From: Adineta vaga
Lineage: Eukaryota; Rotifera
NCBI GenBank assembly: GCA_021613535.1
Contig: CP075492.1
Span: 8,432,001-8,496,000, forward strand
Direction: 5' to 3'
Length of the DNA: 64,000 nt
Shown here: positions 51,025 to 63,457 of the stretch, in pieces
Numbering within the stretch: the first letter of the stretch is position 1
Layout of the letters: every line of letters begins with the position of its first letter
Notes under the pieces: generated by a model
Told to the model about the DNA's origin: nothing
What the model saw: only the letters and a program-made list of their open reading frames with translations
Database searches by the model: none
Program-made: the position numbers and the translations under genes

Positions 51025-52981
51025 CTATTCTTTTTGATATTGTTCATTTGAATCGTTTGTAGTTGTAACTTGTTGCGAATGATTTTCATTGATTGTATTA
51101 TTAGAACTATTTGCGTTTTTAGAAAGATCGAATGCTGCTTCAGGCGAAGGCACTGTTGAAGTATTTTCTTCAATACTAAAGAAAAATCGAATATTCTCTG
51201 ATTTCGATCACTGAAAAACTAAAACTAAACGAACTGTGAAGTATTGTTTTGCGATGAATTGGCTAAATTGTTATTAGCTATGGAAGTTCCTTCTTGATGA
51301 TACGCTGGTTTACTAGCAAAATAAAGAGATCAATTACAATTAATTATTACTTGTAAATGTTGATTACTTACCGAAGTTTAGGTGCAAACAGTCGAGTCTT
51401 AGGTTTATGAATACCATTATACGTCTAAAAAGTGGTTAACAAAAAGAGAGTAAATTTTCTTTAATAACAACTATATGACATGCGAGTAAATTTAGTGACT
51501 AATAGGATGGAACTCTTTTGCTAACTACAGATCTGAACTAGATTGAAAAACGATTTCCTACTCTTGTTAAAGAATTGAGAGGAATGAACTGTAAATAGAA
51601 GTTAAATTCTTTAGTCTTATTGTACAAAAATATATTTTACCATCGATGAATATGAATCGATTGTTGATGGTATATACCAAAAATTTGTTGGGAAAACATG
51701 AGGCTAAAAAGAAATATAGTTCGATATGTTTTTGATTTTTCTTCGATTGTATCTTACATTTCTATTAACAAAATGTGTTTGCGGATAGAAATTCATGTTG
51801 AATTGTTGTGGATTTGTTGCATATGGAAGTGTTGTTGGGATCGTATGTTGATGTTGTAATATATTGACATTATAGTTTAAAGGTATAGGTTGTCGTTGTT
51901 GTTGCAAGATTTGTGTTGGATGATAATTCATTGTTGTTGGTTGTTGAGACAAATTTCGAAGAAATGATGATGGATTCGCATGATTAGTAGGAGGAGGTGC
52001 TGCTGGTGGAAGATAATTAGATGTATATTGTTCTTGAATGGAAGATTTAGGTGGTAAAGACTGTTTTGTTAAACCATCATTCGATGGCATAGGAGGTTTT
52101 TGCCAGAGACAAGCTTTCATTCGTGCCTGAAGAAAGAAGATAAGTCATGCTAAGAAGTAATAATGTAAAGTTTTACCAAAATCTTTTGACCACGTATTGA
52201 AATATTTTCTCGTGTAAGATATAAAAATGCATTTTGTGCATCATCTTCACTATTAAATGTCACATACCAACAATCTGAATGATCAGATTCTAATACTCGT
52301 TCACATCCGATTGCTGCAACTGAACATAAATCATTTATAAATAAACCTAAGATTTCATTATCAGTTGCATCCAATGGTACATTTCGTAAAATAATAATAC
52401 AACGTTTACGTGTTGGAAGATGAATTTTGCTATCAGATGAACGAACTCTTTTCTCTTCACTATCAACTTCAACTAAAGGAGATTCTACAATAAAGAAAAA
52501 CGATTAAACATATCTATTAGATCTTTTGGATTTACCCTTGAGTACATCAATAATTAATTGTAAATCATTTGTAAGACGTTTAATAAGTTTAAAATTTCCA
52601 ATCATAGATATCGGTACATAATTCTCAGCATCCATTTGTGATTGTAAATAAATATCATTAACGATATTTTCTCTACAATTTCAATAGATACCGCAAGGTC
52701 ATGACAAATATTTTCGAAAAAAAGAAAGAAATCTGCGATTTACTTTGAGAAATAATATTCAAGTTGTTTGCGTAGTTTTTCTCGTAATTGTTCCGGTGAA
52801 AATGGTTTATCTAAAACCATTGAAATGTCATGTATGAAATTGATTACATACATTTATATTTACCTGATGTTGCGTGATGATTTGCATTAAACATTGTCGA
52901 TGATTGATCATTTATAGTATACATTTGAGACTGATTGTGTCTCAGATAAGTTTCCATTTCATTATTCATCTGATTTAGCAT
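51025..52981 (-). CDS. LARP4: La-related protein 4 (LARP4/4B-like)
   Basis: It starts MLNQMNNEMETYL at 52981 and stops at 51025-51027, in about 9 exons. The La motif spans the 52.8-52.55 kb exons (LEYYFS, NDIYLQSQMDAENYVPI, LIKRLTNDLQLIIDVLK). It is followed by RKRCIIILRNVPLDAT and an RRM-like domain with CWYVTFNSEDDAQNAFLYL and ISIRGQKILARMKACLW, the LARP4 La-module layout. The rest is low complexity, rich in Gln, Pro, Asn and Ser (LPPAAPPPTNHANPSS), with a short aromatic element NFWYIPSTIDSYSS. LARP4 binds poly(A) and PABP and stabilises mRNA in the cytoplasm. I do not see a clear N-terminal PAM2w. The protein (about 450 aa) is shorter than vertebrate LARP4. Confidence 0.9.
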
Positions 52982-53836
52982 AGGAATAATTGCTATTGAA
53001 ATTATCCCGACAAAAATTATTTACTTCAGATGAAATAAATAATAATAATATTGTTGTTGATGTTGTTGTTGTTGTTCTGGTCTCTGTCTGTCTGTCTGTC
53101 TTTTCTTTTCCTCTGTTTTTTCCTTCTTATTTTTATGATTCCATCGTCTTCTACTTATTCTTGTTCTCTTGTTTTTTGTATGCCTCCGAACGACTTCGTA
53201 GCTAGCATTGAAACGGAAAAAATCTCATCCTATTTTTGCCATATGATAGAGAACAAACAGCACGAGTATTTCTTCCTGCTGATCAATGAGAAACAAAAAC
53301 GGTATAGAAATATTGTCGCTATTAACAAGGTCATTTAGATATTCTGATATTTTGTAATTGCATCCAAGTTATAAGAATCTTTTGATTTAAAAATGAAATT
53401 GAAACTGCAAAGACTCTGATGTGAGTCAAACATTCTCGATCAATTGTATTGTATTGTATTAAATCAAATTGTCTTGTATGATGATACTGATCAATAGATC
53501 TGAATGATACTTGAAAGATTATTCTTGCATTTATTGATGAGAGAAGACGGAAAAGAAGAAGCAAAAGAAGAGGAAATAAATAGTTTTCGTTCATTCTTAT
53601 ATCAATAATAAAGTTCACTATAAATCATACGAACGAAAAGAAGAATTTTGTTTTCATATATGTTTGTTGTTTTTTATTTGTCCACAAAACTAACCAATCA
53701 GCTATCTATATTACTTTACTTCGTATTCTACACGAGACGAGAGAGATAGAGAGAAATACTGAAACGTACTGTTATTTATTGTTTTCAGATTGATACAATT
53801 CATTTTCTTACTAAAAAAAATAAGAATTAATTAACT
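52982..53836. other. Divergent promoter region between LARP4 and ARMC8
   Basis: 855 bp separate two start codons that face away from each other. The stretch has GTT/TTG-rich repeats near 53053-53075, a TCTG repeat at about 53085-53100 and no supported gene. It should contain both promoters, possibly shared elements, but no motif can be asserted. Confidence 0.45.
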
Positions 53837-56228
53837 ATGCCGTCATATGATGATGATCTACCAACGTCAGAAGAAGAGATTCTATTAAAACAACTGACAG
53901 AAAATTGTGAAGAACAACAACAACGGATTCGAACAATTATCGAAGTAAATTTAGTGGCATTATCTTGCTCCCATTGTTTCTCTTTCGTTTAATTTAGGTT
54001 AAAAATTTAGTCATTGGCTCGAAACGCTGTAAAACAGCATTCTATCGTGTTGGTACTGTTGATAGACTTTTTAATTTACTTCAAGAATTTTCATCATTAA
54101 ATAATCAAATAAATGAACCATTGATTGAAATTATTGATTGTATATCATCATTTGCGAAATCAAATAATAAAAATATTGTCAATCGTCTTATTGAACTTGG
54201 TTGTATTCAACAACTATTTTCTTTAATTTCCTCACGAAATGATTCAATTCAATTATGTGAATCATCTCTTCGATGTTTACGTTCGTTTTTTCTTCCGAAA
54301 TCTTCTATGATAACATTTTCGAAAGTTGATTATACAAATCCGTTTTTAACACCGATTCCATTTGTACTTTTATGCGATCAAGATGCACATAAACCTCCTT
54401 CTTTAATAACACAAACACCAAAACTTGTTCAACTTATTTCTTTCGAGCAATATTCACCGATTGAAATTCTTTTCGAAATTCCTCAATCACTCGACATACT
54501 TTTACATTTATTGACCATTTCAAAATCGGCACAATTATCTATTGTAGAAATTCTATGTTGTTTATGTGTGAATAATGAACGACAACAACAATTGATAGAG
54601 AAAAATTTTATCACAGCTATTAGTCATCTTCTTGTACAAAATATTTATGATAAACAACAATATAGTCAACATCAGAACAGTAAAATTTGTTCCATGAAGT
54701 AAAGATTTTTTTCATTAAAATTTTAAAAATAACAAAAATTTTGATTCATATTTTAGTCTAACAAATGAATATCTTATTGGAGTTTGTTTGAAATTTTTAT
54801 GTTCATTATGTTATGAAAATTCTTCTATTGCTCAACAATTACATAATACAACATCTACGGAAACCAATCAAACTTTATGCGAGATTATTTCTAATCTTTT
54901 AACAAAAAATTATCGACCAATTGTTATTTCATATTATGCATCGAAATTTTTCGTTAATCTTTGTAAAACCAAGGTGCTATCTGCTGATCATCCATCAGTT
55001 GCTCTTGAATCTCTTTCAACATTGATACATTTATGTACAAAGTCAAATCTAAATAAATGCGTTTATTTACATATTGAATGTCTTGATACATTGATTTATT
55101 TACTTAATGGTAATAATACATTACATAAAAATGCAACATATACGGAACAATTATTGAATAAATTATTTACATATATTTTCACCCCATCGAAAATTCTTGA
55201 TGAACAAATTGATGAATTAATTTTAGTACAAGTACGTTCATCAGCATTGACATTACTTGCTGTTCTATCATCATATGATGAGGATATTAAAAAACGAATT
55301 GCAGACAAAGATAGTAAATTTGTCAAACGATTCGTTTTGTTTTTGCTCATACTTATTTTGTTTAGATTTAATTGCAACAGCAATTGATTCTTATCGTTCA
55401 TCACATGTGTCATTACAATTAGCTGCTCTACGACTTTTTCATGGTTTATCACGAAGTGTTCATCAACTTCGTACAACATTCAATGATACGATTTGTGATA
55501 TCCTACTCGATGCTATTAAATCAAGTAATTTAGAAATTGTGAAGATTTCTTCTTGTGTAATTAGTAATATTGTTCTGGAATTTTCAACTTGTCGAACGGT
55601 AAATGAGACAATAGAAGAAAAGCATTATTGTTCGTTTGTTTTTTCATTCAACGAATTTAGAGATTACTCAATGGTGGTATATTGGATATACTTTTGGCAT
55701 TTCTTACACATACTGATCATGATTTGTGTATAAATAGTATATGGGCACTACGTAATCTTTCGTACTTATCGACATTAAAAATTAAACAAGATATTATCAA
55801 TGGTAAGTAGAGAATAAATACATTTATAGTTATCGATTTGACAAAATTTAGGTTTAACAATTGATCGTATTTATTCATTACTTGAACAATGTACCGATGA
55901 ACAATTTCTCATATGTTTATTATCATTATTACGAAACTTTTTCGATGAAAAAGATACTAATATACTTTTAACGATGTTTAATGAAGAAAAATTATTGAAT
56001 GTAAGTTAATTCATAATTCACTTGTTTCATATTCAATCGATTTCTTCCTCTTATTATTAGACATTGCAACTATTACGTGAGAAAACTCATCCAGAAGAAA
56101 TTCAACGTGAATTAAATACATTAATTGATCATCTGAATTCAAGCAATGATTCAGTAAAAGATTGTTTTCAAATTGAAAGCATTCATTTTCTTGAAATCTA
56201 TTTAGTTACAACAGCGATTATCTACTGA
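53837..56228 (+). CDS. ARMC8: ARMC8, armadillo subunit of the GID/CTLH E3 ligase
   Basis: Seven phase-consistent exons: 53837-53944, 53998-54698, 54757-55313, 55366-55598, 55661-55802, 55852-56000, 56061-56228. The start is MPSYDDDLPTSEEE. Armadillo-type helices run throughout, and the diagnostic ARMC8 stretches are IIEVKNLVIGSKRCKTAF near the N terminus, LSSYDEDIKKRIADKD, LQLAALRLFHGLSRSVHQLR and NSIWALRNLSYLSTLKIKQDI. ARMC8 is the scaffold (Gid5-like) of the CTLH complex that links substrate receptors to the catalytic RING pair. The protein ends at about 630 residues with LVTTAIIY and appears to lack the last armadillo repeats of the long vertebrate form. An AATAAA lies at 56486-56491. Confidence 0.92.
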
Positions 56229-57834
56229 TTCGGTTAATTCATCTTGTCGAACATCGTTATTTCCCGAATGTAACTAATCGATTTTATTTGAAAAATTTTA
56301 TTAGTTTTTATCTATAGATACATGTGATGAAATGGATCAATTGGATTGTTCATAAAAAATGAATACACATGGAGATATGTTTAATCTACTCATCGACTAA
56401 ATTAAACTGAATAGTGTTTGTTTCTTTTCCTATTTTGTCCTCTCTGTCTTTTGCAAAACAAAATTCAATGATGATATGCAACTAAAATAAACAAGATTAT
56501 GCTTTTCTTATTTTTTGAATATATGTACAATCTTGTTTTTATCTGAAAGAGATCAATCGATTCAAATATTGTTTTTTTGTCTCAAATGTCACATGCAATT
56601 TTACGGTTCGAATAATTAAAGTATTTGCGCAAAACGATATCACGCGTTTATTTCATGCACTTATCGAGAATTAGTCATCCAGTAATATGTCATATTGGAA
56701 TAAATAAATAAATCGATACATTGTCGAAAAATATAGAATTCAATTGTTTTACTTGATCTTATCATCATATATATTTATATAGAAAATTGAATAGAACTAC
56801 ATATTTTCCCATGATAATAATAGCGCCATCTATCATGCACATATCTTGTGTTAACATATATTTACTGAACTCATGAATTTCCGATGAAAAATTCAGATAG
56901 ATTCATCTAGATCTTCGATATCGTTTTTTCTATCATATTCGTTTTTACTCATATTAACGAGAAATCTTTAATAACATAGAAAATAATCGGATTTCTGTCA
57001 TTGAACTAACACCATAATGGAGGCAAAGGACTCTATGAAATGGCTGATCACATGTGATTAAATTATGTTTTTTTTGCGCTGTCTCTATCTTTATACGTAC
57101 ATTCGTTCTCATATGCATAGAACATCGTCAATGTCCTTTCATATCTCTAATATTTCGCATCATTGAACATACGTGAGTTATTTCGTATTTAAATTAATAT
57201 TCAAAACCTTTCTTCACTTCAAGGATATTTTAACTTGACAAAACAATTTCAAAGAAGGATTAGAAATGCATTTTTTTCTCTTGAATAATCATTTCTTTTT
57301 TTGGTATTATACGATAATCTATATGCGTTTACGTAGAATATCTTTGATAAATTTCGTTATGGAACATAAAAACTAGCTAAATGTCCTTTTTATGACCTTG
57401 GTTTCAAGTAACTGAATCTCAGATTGTTTTCGTTCGTTGTTGCTTCGCGCCCTACCGTCAAGAACAGAAAGAGAAAAAAAAGTTCTTTCTTCCTTCGTTA
57501 TGTATATATTCCTGTTTTCCTCGTGAGTCACTCTTCTCGTATGGTACAATGCTTCGTCACTATTACTTAAATGTTATTTAAAAAAAGCACTTTCACTTTC
57601 GCTTTCAGATTATTCTAATTTCAATTCTTCGACAAACTATCATTTCTTCATCTTTTGTGTTTAAGTAAGTGGAAAATCTTGCGAGGAAAATTCCTTACTA
57701 TAATTAATTCTTCTTTCACTCTTTTCTTTTTTATAGGTAGAACATTCTTTTATTGAATAAAATCAAGCTGCTGCCAAGTATACACTTGAAATTGAACTAC
57801 ACGTTGTTGAATATATATAATCACTAAATACCAG
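56229..57834. other. Intergenic, 5' region of the ZFAND gene
   Basis: About 1.6 kb with no supported coding sequence. A pyrimidine-rich tract with an acceptor-like TTTTTTATAG at about 57727-57736 lies upstream of the ZFAND start and suggests a 5' UTR intron (donor candidate GTAAGT at 57665-57670). No repeat stands out apart from T-runs. Confidence 0.4.
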
Positions 57835-58776
57835 ATGGAACAACCAGAATCGAATCCAACGTTTTGTACAAATAATTGTGGGTTTTATGGATCGTCACAG
57901 TTTGAAGGAATGTGTTCAAAATGTTATCGTGATCATGTCAGTCGTTCATTAAATACTGGACGAACCAATTCATGTAACAGTAAGTTCCATTTTCGACATT
58001 TGTTTTTTGCTATTTGATATCAGATGAAAAACTTTTAGGCTATTATGCTTCTTCCAATACTCCTGTGACATCATCATCTCAAACACTTCTCCCTAACACA
58101 TCTACCAATGATGCTCAACAAATGAGAGATGATCAAGATGAAGTTATTGGCCGTATGGATGAAGATAATGATCTTCCTCAAATGGAATCAACAGTGAATC
58201 AAATGGATGATGATAACAGTGAATCACCTTTGGCTACTGACGAACAATCACCAACAACCAAAGAAGATAATGACCAACCTATTGATGAATCATCTGCTAG
58301 TCATATTAATCGTGTTGTTTCTGCTCCCACTATGCCAATCGTAATTTCAAGAAATATTGATATACCTGGAAAGAATGAATCAAATATTTCATTTTCAGTT
58401 ATGGAAACTAGTTCTCTAGGTAAATCGAACGTTTTCTTTCTTAAAAATTTCTTTTCCTTTTTTTAAATCATAGGAGCAGGTTCAATGTCTCCAGTGACTG
58501 CATCAAGTGTTGATAAGAAAAAACGTAATCGATGTACATGGCCAACCTGTAATAAAAAACTTGGATTGACCGGTACGATTAATTATTTTTCACTATTACA
58601 ATCGAGTACATTTTGTTCTTTCTTTAGGCTTCGATTGCCGTTGTGGAGGCCAATTTTGTCCACTACATCGTTATGCAAATGAACACAATTGCACATTTGA
58701 TTATAAAGAACATGGCCAAAATGAAATTCGTAAAAATATGCCTGTAGTACAAGCTGAACGTGTCCGAAGAATTTAA
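57835..58776 (+). CDS. A20/AN1 zinc-finger protein (ZFAND5/6-like)
   Basis: Four exons (57835-57979, 58024-58419, 58474-58572, 58628-58776) join in phase. An N-terminal A20 finger (FCTNNCGFYGSSQFEGMCSK, then CYRDH; C-x4-C-x11-C-x2-C) is followed by an acidic, Ser/Thr-rich linker of about 140 residues. A C-terminal AN1 finger has RCTWPTCNKKLGLTGFDCRC, FCPLHRYANEHNC and FDYKEHGQNEIRKN. ZFAND5/6 proteins bind ubiquitin through A20 and modulate proteasome activity, stress responses and NF-kB signalling. The linker is longer and more acidic than in vertebrate members (several QMDEDND-like runs). The end QAERVRRI is close to the family's usual KIQKI-type end. Confidence 0.92.
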
Positions 58777-59855
58777 ATCAATCAGTTTTTTTTTGAATAT
58801 CGAGGCATCAAAAGACATTGTATACTTATTATTTATTTCTAAAAGCGAAAGAGTGTTTCGTTTTTTGTTTGTCTTCTTTCACTTTCGTTTCTGTTCATAT
58901 AAACAATCCTTTCTTTTTCTTTTCTTCTTCTTCTTTTTTCTCTCTCTCTTTTTTTTGCATACGTAGAAGATGCGTTTCTCAATATCGCTTATTTACCGCG
59001 TTGGATTAACCTAAACCATACACGCACTCGTACAGTTTTTCTTTCCTTCTATATGTGTGTACAAAGATTGAGTGAAGTGTGTGTGTATCATTCTTTTATA
59101 GAAAAAAAACACGCAAGATGAAACAGAAGATATGTTTACAAAAAATATTTCAATCGGCTAAGAAAAAATCCTTTGTTTCTAGATCACTTTGGAAAAGTTT
59201 ATCCAAAACAATGATTTCAATGGAGAGAAAAACAGCAGATATTTAATATATATATACCTCGTGATAAATAATAGGAATACATATCAGAATCGTTGAATGC
59301 TTGATTTGAATGAAAGGATTATGTAATGTGGAGAAGAAGTCATAAAGTAGATTGATTTTGTGTGAGAAAAAAGCACATGGAAAGTTACTCAATGAAATCT
59401 GTAAAAATAAATTTCACATTACATATCTTCTCTCCTCTACTGGATATGAACTATTTTCGACGAAATCATTACGTAGGATGATCAGTTAAGAAGTATGAAG
59501 AAAATGAATTTTATTCCTGTTTGTTGTCTTACAGTGATTTGTACTATTATAAATTTTCTTCGTTTTCACCTATCGTAATTAGATGTCAAAGGTTGACGAA
59601 CTACTATGTCGGAAATTGATTCTCTTCATATTCTCAATATTTCTGCTTCAGGTGCAATACCTATCCAACCTTATTGACGTCAATAGCACTAATAACTTCA
59701 TCAAAAGGTAAATCTGAAATATGTTTTTGTGGGCGTATGTTCGCTTCTTAATGTATCAAACCGTGAAATGAACTATTAACGTATAAAATCATGTATAAAA
59801 AACATACGCATACACTTCTATTTCGATACTTGATACAACGACAGGTACTTTCTCA
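58777..59855. other. Intergenic, with a TATA-like element near the protease gene
   Basis: About 1.1 kb. A long CT-rich run (58910-58954) follows the ZFAND stop. A TATAAAA at 59782-59788, 68 bp before the first protease start codon, is a reasonable core-promoter candidate for that gene. No other gene is seen. Confidence 0.4.
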
Positions 59856-61158
59856 ATGCCAACTCGCACTTATCTAAAAAATCGAAGAAATAATAGAAAA
59901 TGTCGTCTCAATGGCATTGTAGCATCCCAACGTAAACCAGAGAAAGCAAAACTACAACGACATTTTCGTGATCATATGCAATTTAGTTATTCACAATTAC
60001 CACCCAAAGTCGATCTCCGATTTGATATGACACCTGTTGAAGATCAAGCAGATATTGCTAGTTGGTAATTATTTAATATTTTCTTAAATAACATAATGAC
60101 CTTAATACGTGAATAATCTTTTTCTAGTGTGGCAAATTCATTTGCTGGTAAACGATCGTCATTGTTTTTTCCTATTGATATAAATCTTTCCTTCTAGGTG
60201 CTTATGAATATTTGCTGAAGAAAACCAGTGGTTCTCATATTGATGTTAGTCGATTATTTATCTATTACAATGCTCGTGTCAAGGATGAAGAATCAGATGA
60301 TATCGATGATTCAGGTTGTACAATAACAGGTGCTATTGAATCATTGGAAGAATCTGGTACTTGTCTTGAATCTATTTGGCCTTATTATACAAAACGTGTG
60401 AATAAATGTCCAAGTGATTATGCATATGAAGCAGCAGAAGATAATAAAATAAGCGATGCGTTACAAGTAAATGTCGATCTTGTAGAAATGAAATCGTGTC
60501 TGGCACAAGGTTTTCCCTTTGTGTTCTGTATGAAATTGTTCAAATCATTTGATAAAGCAGGTCAGAAAGGTATTGTTCCATTGCCTAAAACAGGCGAAAA
60601 GAACCGATCATCTCATGGAAAGTCTGTATTGCAACAAAAAAGTTTACTAACGATTTACTGATGTTTTTCAGTCATGCCATGTTAGCTGTTGGATATAGTG
60701 ATCATTCAAAAGCATTTATTGTTCGCAACTCGTGGGGTGCAGATTGGGTAGGATAGATATTTTTATTGTTAAAGAGCTATTTGTTCTGCTATTAGGGTGA
60801 TAGAGGACACTGTTATATTCCATACGGTTATATGATTGATTCTGATCTTTGTTGGGATCCATGGGCAGTTCGAAAAATTGAGACCAATGATATGGGTTAT
60901 GAGAATTGGGATGATGAGGATGAAACTGATTATGGCGATGATGATGAAGAAGAAGGTGAGGACGAAGACGAAGACGAGGACAAAGACGAAGACGAAGACG
61001 AAGATGAAGAGGATGAAGAGGAAGATGATGATTGCGATATTGAAGAAGAAGAAGCAGAAGATGAAGATGAGGATGACGAAGAAGATGAAGACGAAGATGA
61101 AGACGAAGATGATGATGATGATGACGACGATGATGAAGAAGAAGATGATGATGAGTAA
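59856..61158 (+). CDS. C1 papain-like cysteine protease, tandem copy 1, with acidic tail
   Basis: Five exons: 59856-60064, a 20-nt microexon 60128-60147, 60198-60621, 60672-60747, 60796-61158. Family marks: LPPKVDLRFDMTPVEDQ with the oxyanion-hole Gln, catalytic Cys in IASCVANSFAGAYEYL, catalytic His in HAMLAVGYSD, and catalytic Asn in FIVRNSWGADWGDRG. This VEDQ...SCxAN form is the one common in bacteria and some large viruses, not the lysosomal cathepsin form. There is no signal peptide and no classical I29 propeptide, only about 45 basic N-terminal residues. The last exon adds about 80 residues that are nearly all Asp and Glu (60900-61155). AATAAA follows at 61177-61182. Catalysis is likely; substrate and location are unknown. 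Confidence 0.88.
60950..61155 (+). repeat. GAN-triplet low-complexity tract encoding poly-Asp/Glu
   Basis: Roughly 205 bp consist almost only of GAT, GAC, GAA and GAG triplets. Translated in the gene's frame they give a run of about 68 Asp/Glu with only an isolated Lys, Cys, Ile and Ala. The opposite strand reads as poly-Ser, which is an artefact. Such tracts grow by slippage, but the frame is intact to the stop codon. Confidence 0.85.
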
Positions 61159-61772
61159 CGAATATTAGAACATCGAAATAAATATTTAGGCTTATCCATT
61201 GTTACTATAAAATATATGTTACAGCTGTAGCTTTTGACATAGTTCTCTTTTTATCGTTGATTTCGTCATTTATCACAACGCTTTCTGAGCCCTAAGTTAT
61301 ATGAAATAACTTGTGGCCGTTTGAAACATTCATCACAATTATATTCACCATAAATAAGCAATCTTGCGCTATGACTCATTAAAATTTAATATCTAATATA
61401 TTTCTGCTTTTCATCACCGGACGATATAACCATTTAAATCCATAGTATATACGTATGTATTTCTTTTTCTACTTAACATTATTCATTACATGAGTAACCG
61501 AAAATATTTTCACGACAATTACGTATCCCTATCAAATACCATGCATTATTCATAGATAATGTGATTGACATTTTTTCTAATAACCGAGACACTGATAATC
61601 TCAATAGAACGCATGTATTGTTTTCATTAAACCATATGCGCACTGAAAAGAAACGATGCGTAGCGAACAAATAATAAAAAAGAGCAAACGTATTGACATA
61701 ATATCATAAATAAAAGCAGTTGATTACATTTATCATAACTAAGTTATTATTTGTATAATATAAAAACTATCA
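61159..61772. other. Spacer between protease copies 1 and 2
   Basis: About 610 bp, AT-rich, beginning with the copy 1 polyadenylation signal (61177-61182). No gene is seen. A TATAAAAA at about 61758 is only about 13 bp from the copy 2 start and is probably too close to be its core promoter. Confidence 0.4.
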
Positions 61773-63004
61773 ATGCCTATTCGAACTTATTTAATCAACC
61801 AATTTAATAATAAGAAATGTCGACTGAACGGTATCAAACCATCAAAACGAATGCCTTACAAAGAAAAATTATGTCAACATTTTTCTGATTGTATTCAGTT
61901 GAATAATGATGAACTTCCACCAAAAGTTGACCTACGTTCTGAAATGACACCAGTGGAAGATCAATCCAGAGTTGGCAGTTGGTAAGATGAAAATTTTATT
62001 CATAAAAGTTCATTTAGTTTCTCTTTATCTCTTCTTTTAGTACAGCAAATTCACTTGCTGGTTTGAAAAATTATAACATATTTATATGTGTTCTATATTG
62101 CTGAATTTAGGTGCTTACGAATATATATTGAAAAAAACCAATGGATCTAATATTGATGTAAGTCGTTTATTTATTTATTATAATGGACGTGCTAAAAATA
62201 AAAATGCTTCAACTATAACTGATTCGGGTTGTACAATGACGAATGCTATTGAAGCATTAGAAGAATATGGTGTATGTCTTGAATCTGTTTGGCCGTATGA
62301 TATATCAGCAGTCAATAATCAACCTGATCAACAAGCCTATGAACAGGGAAAAGATCATCAAATTACGGGAGCTTTCAAAGTCAATATAGATTTAAATGAA
62401 ATGAAATCTTGTTTAGCACAAGGTTTTCCATTTGCGTTTGGTTTACGATTATACAAAACGTTTAATAGAGCAGCCAACACGGGTGTAGTACCTCAACCAG
62501 ATGCTGGTGATCAAGAACGAAGTGAACATGGCAGGTTTGACTTTATAGTATATTAACAATGATACAGAGATCGACTAAGTTTCATTTTCTTTCGTACTAG
62601 ACATGCAATGTTAGCAGTTGGTTATAGTGATCAATCACGAGCATTTATTGTTCGAAATTCATGGGGTGAAAGTTGGGTATAAAAGAAAGTTGACGAAGTT
62701 GAACATGTTTTCATTTGCTATTTATTTTTAGGGTGATGCAGGATATTGTTATATTCCATATGATTATATGACAAATCCTGCATATTGTTTTGATGTATGG
62801 ACTATTCGAGAATTAGAAACTAATGATATGGGTCATGAAAATTGGGATTATGATGATTCAATTGATTATCAAGAAAAACTTCAATACGATGGTGGTAATA
62901 ATAATGATGATGATAATGAAATTCGACAAATTCAAGAATATGGAGATGATGGTGATGATGATGATGATAATACCAGTACATCAAGTAGTAGTTCTTCAGA
63001 CTAA
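61773..63004 (+). CDS. C1 papain-like cysteine protease, tandem copy 2
   Basis: Exons 61773-61981, 62041-62060 (20 nt), 62111-62534, 62601-62676 and 62732-63004 have the same lengths as copy 1 in the first four (209, 20, 424 and 76 nt). Catalytic elements are intact: TPVEDQ, VGSCTANSLAG, HAMLAVGYSD and IVRNSWGESWGD. The start MPIRTYLINQFNNKKCR parallels copy 1. The tail is again acidic (DDGDDDDDN, then a Ser run ending SSSSSSD) but much shorter than in copy 1. The Cys codon is split TG|T by intron 1, as in copy 1. AATAAA lies at 63029-63034, about 25 bp after the stop. Confidence 0.88.
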
Positions 63005-63457
63005 TATTAAGTTCTTTAACATGAATACAATAAAATATTTTACTTGTTTTTTCATATTATGAAACTATTAAATTACTAATAAATCTCGTAATCTTTCATA
63101 ATTACTTATGAGTCAATGAAGCCATTTATTTTCCTTTTACTTTCGATGCGCTACATCGCAGTTAAAATTTGATTTATAGATTCCATTGTATCTCTCGAAC
63201 GTCATAGATAACATCAAAGATGACAAATCAATGAAGTGTTAATAAGCCAACAGAAAAAAGAGAAGAAGAAGAAGAAATGCGTTCATCAATATATTAAGAT
63301 ACAACGATGTTCTAGGAAGAACGGAGAAAAAGACTAATTGTAGAGTGTACGACAAGTTGTCAACTCATTCGAAGGTATTTAACATCAGTCAACACATGAA
63401 AAATTTATCATTTATTTTGTTATTCTAACTTGGAAACGATTGTTACAAAAGATAGAC
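63005..63457. other. Spacer between protease copies 2 and 3
   Basis: About 450 bp, AT-rich, with an AAG run at about 63259-63274. The copy 2 polyadenylation signal lies near its start. No gene is seen. Confidence 0.4.

Noticed and set aside
60930-61199. Minus-strand open frame of almost pure Ser
   Set aside because: It is the complement of the GAN triplet tract that encodes the acidic tail of protease copy 1. There is no independent evidence of coding.
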